Source: VRUE01 sp035605155 (GTDB lineage: Bacteria; Actinomycetota; Thermoleophilia; Solirubrobacterales; 70-9). From it: a stretch of DNA of 14,330 bases. The notes under the pieces were generated by a model. It worked only from the letters and a program-made list of their open reading frames with translations. It was not told the origin of the DNA and searched no databases. The stretch covers positions 1 through 14,330 of the forward strand of contig DATNHC010000059.1 in NCBI GenBank assembly GCA_035605155.1. Reading direction: 5' to 3'. The position numbers and the translations under genes are program-made. Below, one piece after another: positions 6,464 through 12,736 of this stretch. The number at the start of each line of letters is the position of its first letter. Within the stretch, counting starts at the first letter, position 1.

Positions 6464-6479
6464 CTGACTGGCCAGTCAG
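6464..6479. promoter_or_regulatory. Perfect 16-bp palindrome upstream of fabG-like gene, probable operator
   Basis: CTGACTGGCCAGTCAG is an exact inverted repeat in the 124-bp gap between the GNAT stop and the fabG-like start. It resembles TGACTG/CAGTCA half-sites used by several TetR-family lipid regulators. It is unlikely to be a terminator for the GNAT gene, because no T-run follows it in the direction of transcription. A TANNNT match (TAGCCT on the minus strand) lies roughly 20 bp further on, so the palindrome may cover the -35 region. Its regulator is not in the immediate vicinity. Confidence 0.6.
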
Positions 6480-6521
6480 GTCTGGCGGTTTCAGGCAGCG
6501 ATACTCAGGTGGAGTAGCTGC

Positions 6522-7316
6522 TCAGGGGGCAGGTGACATGAAGAGCCGGTAGTCGTAGACCGTCTCGTAGCCCATGCGCAGGTAGACCGGCTTGCCCATT
6601 GGTGAGGCCTGCAGCGAGGCGAGCTCGGCTCCGAGCTCAAAGCCTGCATTGGTGGCTGCGGCGGTGACCGCATGGCCAAGGCCCCTGCCGCGTGCCTGCT
6701 CGAGGCTGCCGACCCAGTAGACGCCCGCGACGCCGTGGCGGACGATTGTCATCGCGATGCTAACTGGCACGCCATCCAGGTAGGCGAGGAAAGCGACGAC
6801 GTTTTCGGCGAGCAGGCCGGCGTGGTTGGTGTAGCCGGCGAAGACCTCCGGCGGGAAGCCGTTGCTCGCGTAGGCGGAGGCGGTGATCCGCCAGAAATCC
6901 TCGGCCTGCTCGGCCATGGTCAGCCTCTGCAGCTCCGCACCGTCCGGCAGGGATGGCTCCTCCACGGGCCTGGAGAGGACCATCTCCGGCATCTCGTAGA
7001 CGAACTGCAGGCCCGCCACCTCGGCTGCAGCGACCAGGTCCCGGTCCTCGTCCCGGCCACCTCTGGTCCAGAGGCTGAATCGGCGCCCCCGGTCGCCAAA
7101 GAACTGCGTAGCGCGGTCGAGGAGATGGTTGGGATCGAGGTCGTCGTCCCGACGGAATGCGGCATTTGAGATCACCGGGTGGGAGCTGATGCCAGCGCCT
7201 AGGAGCCAGGCTTCCTTGGCCTCGACCCCAGCCGTGGGATCGAGTTCGAACAACTGCTTTGAGCTGTCGACCAGGTTGAGGTGGGCGCGCTGGACCGCGT
7301 CAGCCAAGTCTGACAC
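6522..7316 (-). CDS. GNAT-family N-acetyltransferase
   Basis: The 264-residue protein ends in a GNAT domain that transfers an acetyl group from acetyl-CoA. The acetyl-CoA pyrophosphate loop is recognisable as QARGRGLGH at 207-215 (R-x-x-G-x-G), preceded by the beta strand GVYWVGSL (198-205) and followed by the C-terminal RMGYETVYDYRLF (247-259), typical of the fold. Residues 1-120 are less familiar and could be a degenerate second GNAT half. The GTG at 7316 has GAGGA about 7 nt upstream and overlaps the VOC gene by 17 bp, indicating co-translation. The frame remains open further upstream inside the VOC gene, but that extension is low-complexity and antisense-like. The substrate cannot be predicted. 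Confidence 0.85.
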   Translation of the reverse strand: MSDLADAVQRAHLNLVDSSKQLFELDPTAGVEAKEAWLLGAGISSHPVISNAAFRRDDDLDPNHLLDRATQFFGDRGRRFSLWTRGGRDEDRDLVAAAEVAGLQFVYEMPEMVLSRPVEEPSLPDGAELQRLTMAEQAEDFWRITASAYASNGFPPEVFAGYTNHAGLLAENVVAFLAYLDGVPVSIAMTIVRHGVAGVYWVGSLEQARGRGLGHAVTAAATNAGFELGAELASLQASPMGKPVYLRMGYETVYDYRLFMSPAP

Positions 7317-7719
7317 TGCCGTCCTCGGTGAGCGTCCAGTGCGGGTTGTGGGCGACCTCCCATGGGTGACCGTCAGGGTCAACGAAGACGCCGCTATAGC
7401 CGCCCCAAAAGGTCTCGGCGGGCTCACGGCCGATGCTTGCGCCGGCTGCGCGAGCTTCCTTGATCACCGTGTCGACCTCTGCCGGAGAGCCGAGGTTGAG
7501 CGCCAGCGTGATGCCGCCCCAACCGCCGCTGTCCTCGACCGTGCTGTCCTCGGCGAGGCGGGCGCGGTCCCAGAGCGCGACGATCATCTCGCCGGCCTGG
7601 AAGAAGACGACGTCGTCACTCTCCTCGGCACCCGTCTCCCAGCCGAGGGACTCATAGAAAGAGCGCGCCCGCCCGAGGTCGCTCACGCCGAGCGTGATCA
7701 GGCTGACGCGCTGCTTCAC
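7300..7719 (-). CDS. VOC (glyoxalase/bleomycin resistance/dioxygenase) superfamily protein
   Basis: The 139-residue protein shows the paired beta-alpha-beta-beta-beta modules of the vicinal-oxygen-chelate fold: ITLGVSDLGRARSFYESLGWET at about 8-29 and a C-terminal GVFVDPDGHPWEVAHNP at 110-126, where Glu121 is a usual metal-ligand position. Members include glyoxalase I, extradiol dioxygenases and drug-binding proteins, so the reaction is not assignable. It starts at a GTG 7 nt after the DUF4234 stop, without a clear Shine-Dalgarno, and overlaps the GNAT gene downstream. The three genes look like one operon. The C-terminal tail after HNPHWTL is short and variable. Confidence 0.87.
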   Translation of the reverse strand: MKQRVSLITLGVSDLGRARSFYESLGWETGAEESDDVVFFQAGEMIVALWDRARLAEDSTVEDSGGWGGITLALNLGSPAEVDTVIKEARAAGASIGREPAETFWGGYSGVFVDPDGHPWEVAHNPHWTLTEDGSVRLG

Positions 7720-7726
7720 GGATGGA

Positions 7727-8245
7727 TCAGGGGGTTGGACCGGTCGGTGGGGGGCCGGCGGGCGGTTCGCGCGTCTCCTGCTGCTGCGGCAGCGGCGGCG
7801 GCATCTGGTCCGCCGGCGCCGGGGGAGCGAGCTGTCCCTCGACGGGGTCCGCCTCCGCCTGCCAGACGTTGTTCAGGGAGACCTGGATGTAGGCCCAGAA
7901 GGCGGGGGCCAGCAGCAGGTAGAGGATGATCGCGATCCAGCCGTTGGGCGGCTCCTGACCGGCGAGCCGCGATGCGCCCATTACCCGCTTGGTCCCGCGC
8001 CAGTAGGTGATCAGCGCCGGGATGACGATCAGGCCGCCCGGAAAGAGCGCCAGTACCGAGTTGGTCGGGTTTTGGCCGAGGTCGTAGCCCTTGGCTTTGC
8101 CGTAGTCGCGCAGCTCGCGGTTGATCCGGTACCACCAGACGAGGTGGTAGATCCCCAACGTGACGATCGGCAGCAGAGCCGCGGCCCAGGGGCTGCGGAT
8201 CTTGACCCGGTCCTGGGTCTGCCGGATCTGCATTTCGTAGGCCAT
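7727..8245 (-). CDS. DUF4234 domain-containing membrane protein with proline-rich tail
   Basis: The 172-residue protein begins with a cytoplasmic segment and then the block RSPWAAALLPIVTLGIYHLVWWYRINREL (about 17-45), which matches the start of DUF4234 proteins as I remember them. Three membrane segments are visible at about 18-38, 63-83 and 102-124. The remaining ~45 residues form a low-complexity tail rich in Pro, Gln and Ala, probably disordered. Function is unknown for this family. The ATG has GAGGA at about 8 nt. It is followed 7 nt later by the VOC gene, with which it is probably co-transcribed. Confidence 0.85.
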   Translation of the reverse strand: MAYEMQIRQTQDRVKIRSPWAAALLPIVTLGIYHLVWWYRINRELRDYGKAKGYDLGQNPTNSVLALFPGGLIVIPALITYWRGTKRVMGASRLAGQEPPNGWIAIILYLLLAPAFWAYIQVSLNNVWQAEADPVEGQLAPPAPADQMPPPLPQQQETREPPAGPPPTGPTP

Positions 8246-8310
8246 CCCTATCCTCGTTTCTCCCTGCCGTTACCGGTCGCAAAGACCCTAGCTCGCCCTA
8301 CCGCATGGGG

Positions 8311-8616
8311 CTAGTCCATCGAACGTTCCTCGACCACCTCGAAGACGCCGTCGGCGCCGACCGACTCGACGAAGTCGTCGGCGGCTGCCCGTCGCTCGTC
8401 GTATTCGCTGCTGTCGCGCTGGCCGGCGCGCAGTTCCTCGAGCGTCCCGTCGAAGAAGCCGAAGGTGATCACCTCGTCCTCGTCGGCGACGTTCTGCAGC
8501 GCGTAGAACTTCTTCCAGCCGGCGGGCGCCTCGAGGTCGTCGCTGGGGATGAAGGCCTGTTTGAACTGCTCCATCGTGCCCGGCTTCAACTTCCTCACCG
8601 TCAGTGCGCAGAGCAT
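8311..8616 (-). CDS. Small protein, possible ABM-type dimeric alpha/beta barrel
   Basis: A 101-residue protein beginning MLCALTVRKLKPGTMEQFKQAF, with later WKKFYALQNVADEDEVITFGFFDG. The pattern of a first beta strand, a K/R-x-K-P-G turn, an amphipathic helix and a second strand resembles antibiotic-biosynthesis-monooxygenase (ABM)-like dimeric ferredoxin folds, but no catalytic residue can be identified. The C-terminal third is acidic and helical. The start is well supported by AAAGGAGA 6 nt before the ATG. It lies between SixA and the DUF4234 gene with 65-75 bp gaps on both sides, so it may have its own promoter. Treat the function as unknown. Confidence 0.75.
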   Translation of the reverse strand: MLCALTVRKLKPGTMEQFKQAFIPSDDLEAPAGWKKFYALQNVADEDEVITFGFFDGTLEELRAGQRDSSEYDERRAAADDFVESVGADGVFEVVEERSMD

Positions 8617-8691
8617 TGGTTCTCCTTTCGTCTCCTGCCTCGGGGCGATCGTACGCCCGGACCGCGCCGATTGCCAGGGCCGGAATGGAGA

Positions 8692-9129
8692 TCATCCACC
8701 CGCGGCGATCGCCGCGAGGTCCTTGGGTCTGAGCAGGGCGAGGAGCGTGCTGTCGTCGACGATCGCCAGGCCACCCTTGCGCAGCCTGACGTTCGCGCCG
8801 GTGAGGCGACCGATCTCCCCGGAGAAGTCGGGCTCGTGGCCGACGAGCAGGACGTTGCCGCGGCCCGCGGTGAGGGCGAGCGAGTCGAAGGGGCCGTCCC
8901 GCAGCTCCTCGGCGATCTCCGGCTCGACACCGACCGCCTCGCAGGCGAGTCGGGCCGTGTCGAGGGCTCGGACCTTGGGACTGGTCAGGCAGACGTCGAT
9001 CTCAGTGCCCAGCACGGCCAGCGCTTGGCCGGCCGCCCTAGCCTGGCGCTCACCCTTCGGCGTCAGCCGGCGCGCGGCGTCGTCCCCCGTCCCTTCCTCT
9101 GCATCGCCGTGTCGTAGGAGGTAGATCAC
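8692..9129 (-). CDS. sixA: SixA-type phosphohistidine phosphatase (histidine phosphatase superfamily)
   Basis: The 145-residue product has the short histidine-phosphatase fold typical of SixA: YLLRHGDAE at 3-11 with the phospho-accepting His7, TPKGERQA at 23-30, SPKVRALDTARL at 50-61 and the second catalytic His98 in LLVGHEPDF. E. coli SixA removes phosphate from histidines of phosphotransfer proteins; actinobacterial members are mostly untested. It starts at a GTG 24 nt after the stop of the acyl-CoA dehydrogenase gene upstream, with no strong Shine-Dalgarno, so it is probably transcribed with that gene. There is no obvious functional link to fatty-acid oxidation. Confidence 0.88.
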   Translation of the reverse strand: MIYLLRHGDAEEGTGDDAARRLTPKGERQARAAGQALAVLGTEIDVCLTSPKVRALDTARLACEAVGVEPEIAEELRDGPFDSLALTAGRGNVLLVGHEPDFSGEIGRLTGANVRLRKGGLAIVDDSTLLALLRPKDLAAIAAGG

Positions 9130-9153
9130 GGTGGCGTCTGACGGCGATGCCGC

Positions 9154-10332
9154 CTACAACCCCATCAACTTTCCGAGGATCTCCTTCATCACCTCGTCGG
9201 TGCCGCCACCGATCGGGCCGAGGCGGGCGTCGCGGACCGCTCGCTCGATGCCGTACTCCTTCATGTAGCCGTAGCCGCCGTGGATCTGGAGGGACTGGTC
9301 GGCGATCTCGAGCACGGCGCGCTGGGTCACCAGCTTGGCCATGGTCACCTCTTCGATGCAGTTGTGGCCCTCGTGGAAGAGGCGCAGGGCGTTGTAGGTG
9401 AGGGCGCGGGCGGCCTCGGCCTTGGTTGCCATCTCGGCGACGTGGTGGCGGATCGCCTGGAACTTGCCGATCGGGCGGCCGAAGGCTTCGCGCTCGAGGG
9501 CGTAGGAGACGGTGGTCTCTATCAGGCGCTGCATTGCGCCGACCGCGCCGATTGCCATCAGCAGGCGCTCCCAGGCGAAGTTGGCCATGATCAGCTTGAA
9601 GCCCTCGTTTTCGCCGCCGAGCAGGTTCTCGGCGGGCACCTCGACGTCGGTGAAGGAGAGCTCACCCGTGTCGGATGAGTGCCAGCCCATCTTCTCCAGC
9701 TTCTGCGCCACCTCGTAGCCGGGCATCTCGCGCTCCAGGACGAGGAAGGAGATGCCGCCGTGACCACCCTCCTTGGTCGTCTTAACTGCGCAGACGAGGA
9801 AATCGGCACGGACTCCATTGGTGATGAAGGTCTTCGATCCGTTGACGACGTAGCCACCGTCGACCTTCTCGGCGAAGGTCGAGATGCCGGCGACGTCGGA
9901 GCCGGCGCCGGGCTCGGTGATCCCCAGCGCGCCGATCTTCTCGCCGGCGATCCCGGGCGCCAGCCAGCGCTGCTTCTGCTCCTCGCTGCCGAAGTTGAAG
10001 ATCGGCGGCATCGCGATCGAGGTATGGGCGTTGAGCCCGGCCGCGACCCCGCCGGAGCCGCCGCTGCGGGCCAGCTCCTCGACCCAGATCGCGTCGTGCA
10101 GGTGAGTGCCGCCCTGGCCGCCGTACTCCTCGGGGAACTTCAGCCCGAGGAAGCCGAGCTCGGCGCAGCGCGAGTAGAGCTCGCGGGGGAATTCACGTGC
10201 CTCCTCCCACTCGGCGACGTTGGGCGCGATCTCCTTGGAGACGAAGCGGCTGACCGTCTCGCGCAGCTCCTCGTGTTCCTCGCCGAAGGGCGGGAGGATG
10301 GCGCGCTGACCTGTGTCCTTGATGACCGCCAT
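9154..10332 (-). CDS. Acyl-CoA dehydrogenase, isovaleryl/long-chain type
   Basis: This 392-residue flavoenzyme introduces the alpha-beta double bond into acyl-CoA, passing electrons to ETF. The FAD/substrate signature GITEPGAGSDVAGI is at 137-150, and EREAFGRPIGKFQAIRH at 280-296 and YGYMKEYGIERAVRDARL at 354-371 are family blocks. The C-terminal position that carries the catalytic Glu in short- and medium-chain enzymes (YEGT) is Gly here (GGGT, 375-378). Instead Glu255 in AWERLLMA occupies the site of the catalytic Glu of isovaleryl-CoA and long-chain dehydrogenases, so that branch is indicated. The ATG at 10332 has no Shine-Dalgarno and may be leaderless. sixA follows; a tiny membrane-protein gene diverges from it. 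It is clearly paralogous to the dehydrogenase at 10575-11795. Confidence 0.94.
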   Translation of the reverse strand: MAVIKDTGQRAILPPFGEEHEELRETVSRFVSKEIAPNVAEWEEAREFPRELYSRCAELGFLGLKFPEEYGGQGGTHLHDAIWVEELARSGGSGGVAAGLNAHTSIAMPPIFNFGSEEQKQRWLAPGIAGEKIGALGITEPGAGSDVAGISTFAEKVDGGYVVNGSKTFITNGVRADFLVCAVKTTKEGGHGGISFLVLEREMPGYEVAQKLEKMGWHSSDTGELSFTDVEVPAENLLGGENEGFKLIMANFAWERLLMAIGAVGAMQRLIETTVSYALEREAFGRPIGKFQAIRHHVAEMATKAEAARALTYNALRLFHEGHNCIEEVTMAKLVTQRAVLEIADQSLQIHGGYGYMKEYGIERAVRDARLGPIGGGTDEVMKEILGKLMGL

Positions 10333-10384
10333 TTGTTACAGTCGAGGCGTATTGTCTGCGCAGCTGCCTGGTAGCGTCGCCGAC

Positions 10385-10564
10385 ATGGAGCGAACGATGT
10401 GGACCGACGAGCGACTCAGCGAACGATTCAACTCAGTCGACAGGAGATTCGACGAGCTTCGCGCCGACGTGCGAGAGCTGCGGACGCTCACGTTCCAGCT
10501 TTGGGGTACGAACATGCTCGCCATTCTCGTCACGATCGTGGCAGTCATAGCCACCCGCTCCTGA
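10385..10564 (+). CDS. Small coiled-coil protein with C-terminal membrane anchor (hypothetical)
   Basis: A 59-residue frame placed between two minus-strand acyl-CoA dehydrogenase genes. Hydrophobic residues L11, F15, V18, F22, L25, V29 and L32 follow an exact 4-3 heptad spacing, with charged Asp, Glu and Arg between, so a coiled coil is likely. Residues about 38-56 (containing NMLAILVTIVAVIA) form one membrane segment, making a tail-anchored protein. Small actinobacterial proteins of this build are common, but I know no function. The ATG at 10385 is chosen by where the acidic helix begins; an ATG four codons later is equally possible, and no good Shine-Dalgarno is seen. It diverges from the first dehydrogenase (52 bp between starts) and converges on the second (10 bp between stops). 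Confidence 0.6.
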   Translation: MERTMWTDERLSERFNSVDRRFDELRADVRELRTLTFQLWGTNMLAILVTIVAVIATRS

Positions 10565-10574
10565 CACGACGACC

Positions 10575-11795
10575 CTACAGCCCGTAGCTCCGCCCGATCA
10601 CGTCGAGCATCACCTCGTCGGTGCCCGCCCCGATCCGGTTCAGCCGCACGTCGCGGAAGGCGCGCTCGATCTCGTACTCCTTCATGTAGCCGTAGCCGCC
10701 GAGGATCTGGACGCAGTCGTCGGCCACCTCGCAGGCGATGCGTGAGGCGTAGAGCTTCGCCATCGTGATCTCGCGCACCGGGTACTCGCCGTTGGCAAAG
10801 CGCCAGGCGGTGGCGTAGGTGAACTGCTTCGCCGCCTCGGTCTTGGTCGCCATCTCGGCGAACTTGTGGCGGATCGCCTGGAATTTGCCGATCGGGCGGC
10901 CGAAGGCCTCGCGCTCCTTGGCGTACTCGAGCGTCTTCTCGATCATCCGCTCGGCCCCCGCGTGACAGCCGGCGGCGGCGACCAGGCGCTCGCCCTGGAG
11001 CTCCCAGGCGATGTGGTAAAAGCCCTTGCCCTCCTCGCCGAGGATCGCGTCGGCCGGGACGCGGACGTCTTCGAATGACAGCTCGCCCGTGTCGGAGGCG
11101 TGCATGCCCATCTTCTCCAGCTCGGCGGAGACGGTAAAACCGGGCACGTGGTTGCCTTCCTCGTCGCGCAGGTCGAGCACGAAGAGCGTGATTCCCTCAT
11201 GGCGGGCACTGGGATCTGTCTTGGTGACGAGCACGATGAAATCGGCGCGCGGGCCGTTGGTGATGAACGTCTTGGAGCCGTTGATGACGAATTCGTCGCC
11301 GTCGCGGATCGCGCTGGTGCGGATGCCGGCCACGTCGGAGCCGGCGCCGGGCTCGGTGATCGCGATACAGCCGATCTTCTCGCCCTTGAGACCCGGTTCG
11401 AGGTAGCGCCGCTTCTGCTCCTCGGTGCCGAGCAGGTGGATCGGCGGCAGAACCATGTCGCTCTGCACGGCGAAGCCCATGTTGGTGCCGCCCGAGCCGG
11501 AGTAGCTCATGCACTCGGCGCGGACCAGCGAGTAGAAGTAGTCGCCGCCCTGGCCGCCGTACTCCTCCGGGAAGCAGAGGCCGAGGAAGCCCAGCTCTCC
11601 GGCGCGCTTCATCGCCGCGGAGTCCCAGTAGGTGTCCTCCCACTCGTTGCGGTGCGGCCACAGCTCCTTCTTCACCCAGGACTGCATCGACTCGCGCAGG
11701 TCTTCGTGCTCCTGGCTGAAGATGAAGTGCTTGCGCCCCGCCTCGTGGTCGGGCTTGATGACTTTGGAGCCGTTGGTCGTCGTCGCGGTCGCCAT
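10575..11795 (-). CDS. Acyl-CoA dehydrogenase, isovaleryl/long-chain type (second paralogue)
   Basis: The 406-residue product is a second FAD-dependent acyl-CoA dehydrogenase. AITEPGAGSDVAGI is at 145-158, EREAFGRPIGKFQAIRH at 294-310 and GYGYMKEYEIERAFRD at 367-382. The C-terminal medium-chain-type catalytic position is Ala (GAGT, 389-392). Glu269 in QGERLVAAAG lies where isovaleryl-CoA and long-chain dehydrogenases keep their base. The N-terminal ~25 residues are longer than in the paralogue. The ATG has a strong GAGGAGAG at about 7 nt. It diverges from the crotonase-carboxyltransferase pair across a 156-bp region with a large nested dyad, so the three genes are probably regulated together. 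The substrate is likely a branched or longer acyl-CoA, by analogy only. Confidence 0.94.
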   Translation of the reverse strand: MATATTTNGSKVIKPDHEAGRKHFIFSQEHEDLRESMQSWVKKELWPHRNEWEDTYWDSAAMKRAGELGFLGLCFPEEYGGQGGDYFYSLVRAECMSYSGSGGTNMGFAVQSDMVLPPIHLLGTEEQKRRYLEPGLKGEKIGCIAITEPGAGSDVAGIRTSAIRDGDEFVINGSKTFITNGPRADFIVLVTKTDPSARHEGITLFVLDLRDEEGNHVPGFTVSAELEKMGMHASDTGELSFEDVRVPADAILGEEGKGFYHIAWELQGERLVAAAGCHAGAERMIEKTLEYAKEREAFGRPIGKFQAIRHKFAEMATKTEAAKQFTYATAWRFANGEYPVREITMAKLYASRIACEVADDCVQILGGYGYMKEYEIERAFRDVRLNRIGAGTDEVMLDVIGRSYGL

Positions 11796-11846
11796 CTGGT
11801 CTCTCCTCGTTCGAAGTTCTCGATCGGCGGCGCCCGCCGCCCAGGG

Positions 11847-11890
11847 GTGTCTGATCTAACCCACGGCATATCGTGGGAAAACTCAGACAC
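11847..11890. promoter_or_regulatory. 44-bp nested dyad in a divergent promoter region
   Basis: Two inverted repeats share one centre (11868/11869). The outer arms are GTGTCTGA (11847-11854) and TCAGACAC (11883-11890). The inner arms are CCCACG (11860-11865) and CGTGGG (11872-11877), around a GCATAT centre. The spacers between arms are 5 bp on each side. The element sits between the divergent dehydrogenase and crotonase genes, about 52 bp and 62 bp from their starts. It could be a composite operator for a dimer-of-dimers regulator, or a cruciform/hairpin. No regulator gene adjoins it. Confidence 0.55.
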
Positions 11891-11937
11891 GCCAGCGTTG
11901 TGGACAGTAGCACTTCTTACTTTCAACGCAATTCGGC

Positions 11938-11943
11938 TATCGT
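11938..11943 (+). promoter_or_regulatory. Candidate -10 element for a leaderless crotonase transcript
   Basis: TATCGT matches the actinobacterial TANNNT -10 pattern and ends 8 nt before the GTG at 11952. No Shine-Dalgarno precedes that GTG, and the region just upstream is A/T-richer than its surroundings. A transcript beginning at or next to the GTG would explain all three facts. No convincing -35 element is seen. Confidence 0.4.
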
Positions 11944-11951
11944 CCCTGACC

Positions 11952-12734
11952 GTGGACTACGAGGTCGTCAAGTACGAGGTCGCCGAGGGTGTCGCCACGG
12001 TGACGCTCAACAACCCGGAGAAGCGCAACATGCTCTCCGGGCAGATGCTGGTCGAGCTGGTCGACGCGATGAAGACCGCTCGCGATGCCGAGGACGTGCG
12101 GGCCGTAGTGCTCACCGGCGCCGGGGACAAGGTCTTCTGCGCCGGGGCGGACCTGGGTGGCTTCGCCGCCGACGCGCCGCTCGTCGCCAAACACTTCGCC
12201 ACAGACCTCTTCCTCGAATTCTTCAGGTTGATGCCGCGGCTCGGCAAGCCGAGCCTCTGTGCGGCCAACGGCCACGTGCTGGCCGGGGGGATGGGCCTCG
12301 CCCTCTCCTGCGATTTGTTGATCGCCAAAGAGGGCGCTACCTTCGGCACGCCGGAGATCAACGTCGGCGCCTTTCCCTACATGATCATGGCGATCATCTA
12401 TCGCAACGTGCCGCGCAAGAAGGTCAACGAGATGATGCTGCTTGGCGAGCGGCTTAGCGCTGAGCAGGCGGTCGAGTACGGGCTCGCCAACAAGGTCGTG
12501 CCGGCAGGCGAGTTCGACGCTGCCGTTGCCGATTGGGCGACCAAGCTCGCCTCGAAGAGCCCGGTGCTGATGCGGCTCGGCCACGACGCGATGTACCGCC
12601 AGCAGGACATGGCGGTCGACGACGCGCTCGAGTACCTGCGCTCGCAGCTCTCGCTCACCTTCTCGACCGAGGACATCGTCGAGGGCGTCAGCGCATTCTT
12701 CGAGAAACGCGATCCGCAGTGGAAGGGGAGGTAG
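11952..12734 (+). CDS. Enoyl-CoA hydratase/isomerase (crotonase) family protein
   Basis: The 260-residue protein shows the crotonase pattern: VATVTLNNPEKRNMLSG at 14-30, the oxyanion-hole segment FCAGADLGG at 62-70, and GHVLAGGMGLALSCDLLIA at 107-125. Aligned to rat mitochondrial hydratase, the second catalytic Glu (Glu164) is kept as Glu135 in GTPEINVG, but the first (Glu144) is Gly115. Classical hydratases have both, so this enzyme may be an isomerase, a hydratase with altered mechanism, or another crotonase-fold activity. The GTG start is chosen because the family's N-terminal strand begins right after it. The carboxyltransferase gene follows 2 nt after the stop, and its Shine-Dalgarno lies in the last codons here, so the two form an operon. 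Confidence 0.9.
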   Translation: MDYEVVKYEVAEGVATVTLNNPEKRNMLSGQMLVELVDAMKTARDAEDVRAVVLTGAGDKVFCAGADLGGFAADAPLVAKHFATDLFLEFFRLMPRLGKPSLCAANGHVLAGGMGLALSCDLLIAKEGATFGTPEINVGAFPYMIMAIIYRNVPRKKVNEMMLLGERLSAEQAVEYGLANKVVPAGEFDAAVADWATKLASKSPVLMRLGHDAMYRQQDMAVDDALEYLRSQLSLTFSTEDIVEGVSAFFEKRDPQWKGR

Positions 12735-12736
12735 GG

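Noticed and set aside
8305..9117. 270-codon plus-strand frame opposite the ABM-like and sixA genes
   Set aside because: It spans two minus-strand genes with better starts and recognisable folds, and has no motif of its own.
11826..11841. GGCGGC/GCCGCC inverted repeat in the leader of the second acyl-CoA dehydrogenase
   Set aside because: The short repeat consists only of G and C and is expected by chance in this composition; the co-centred dyad next to it is the stronger signal.
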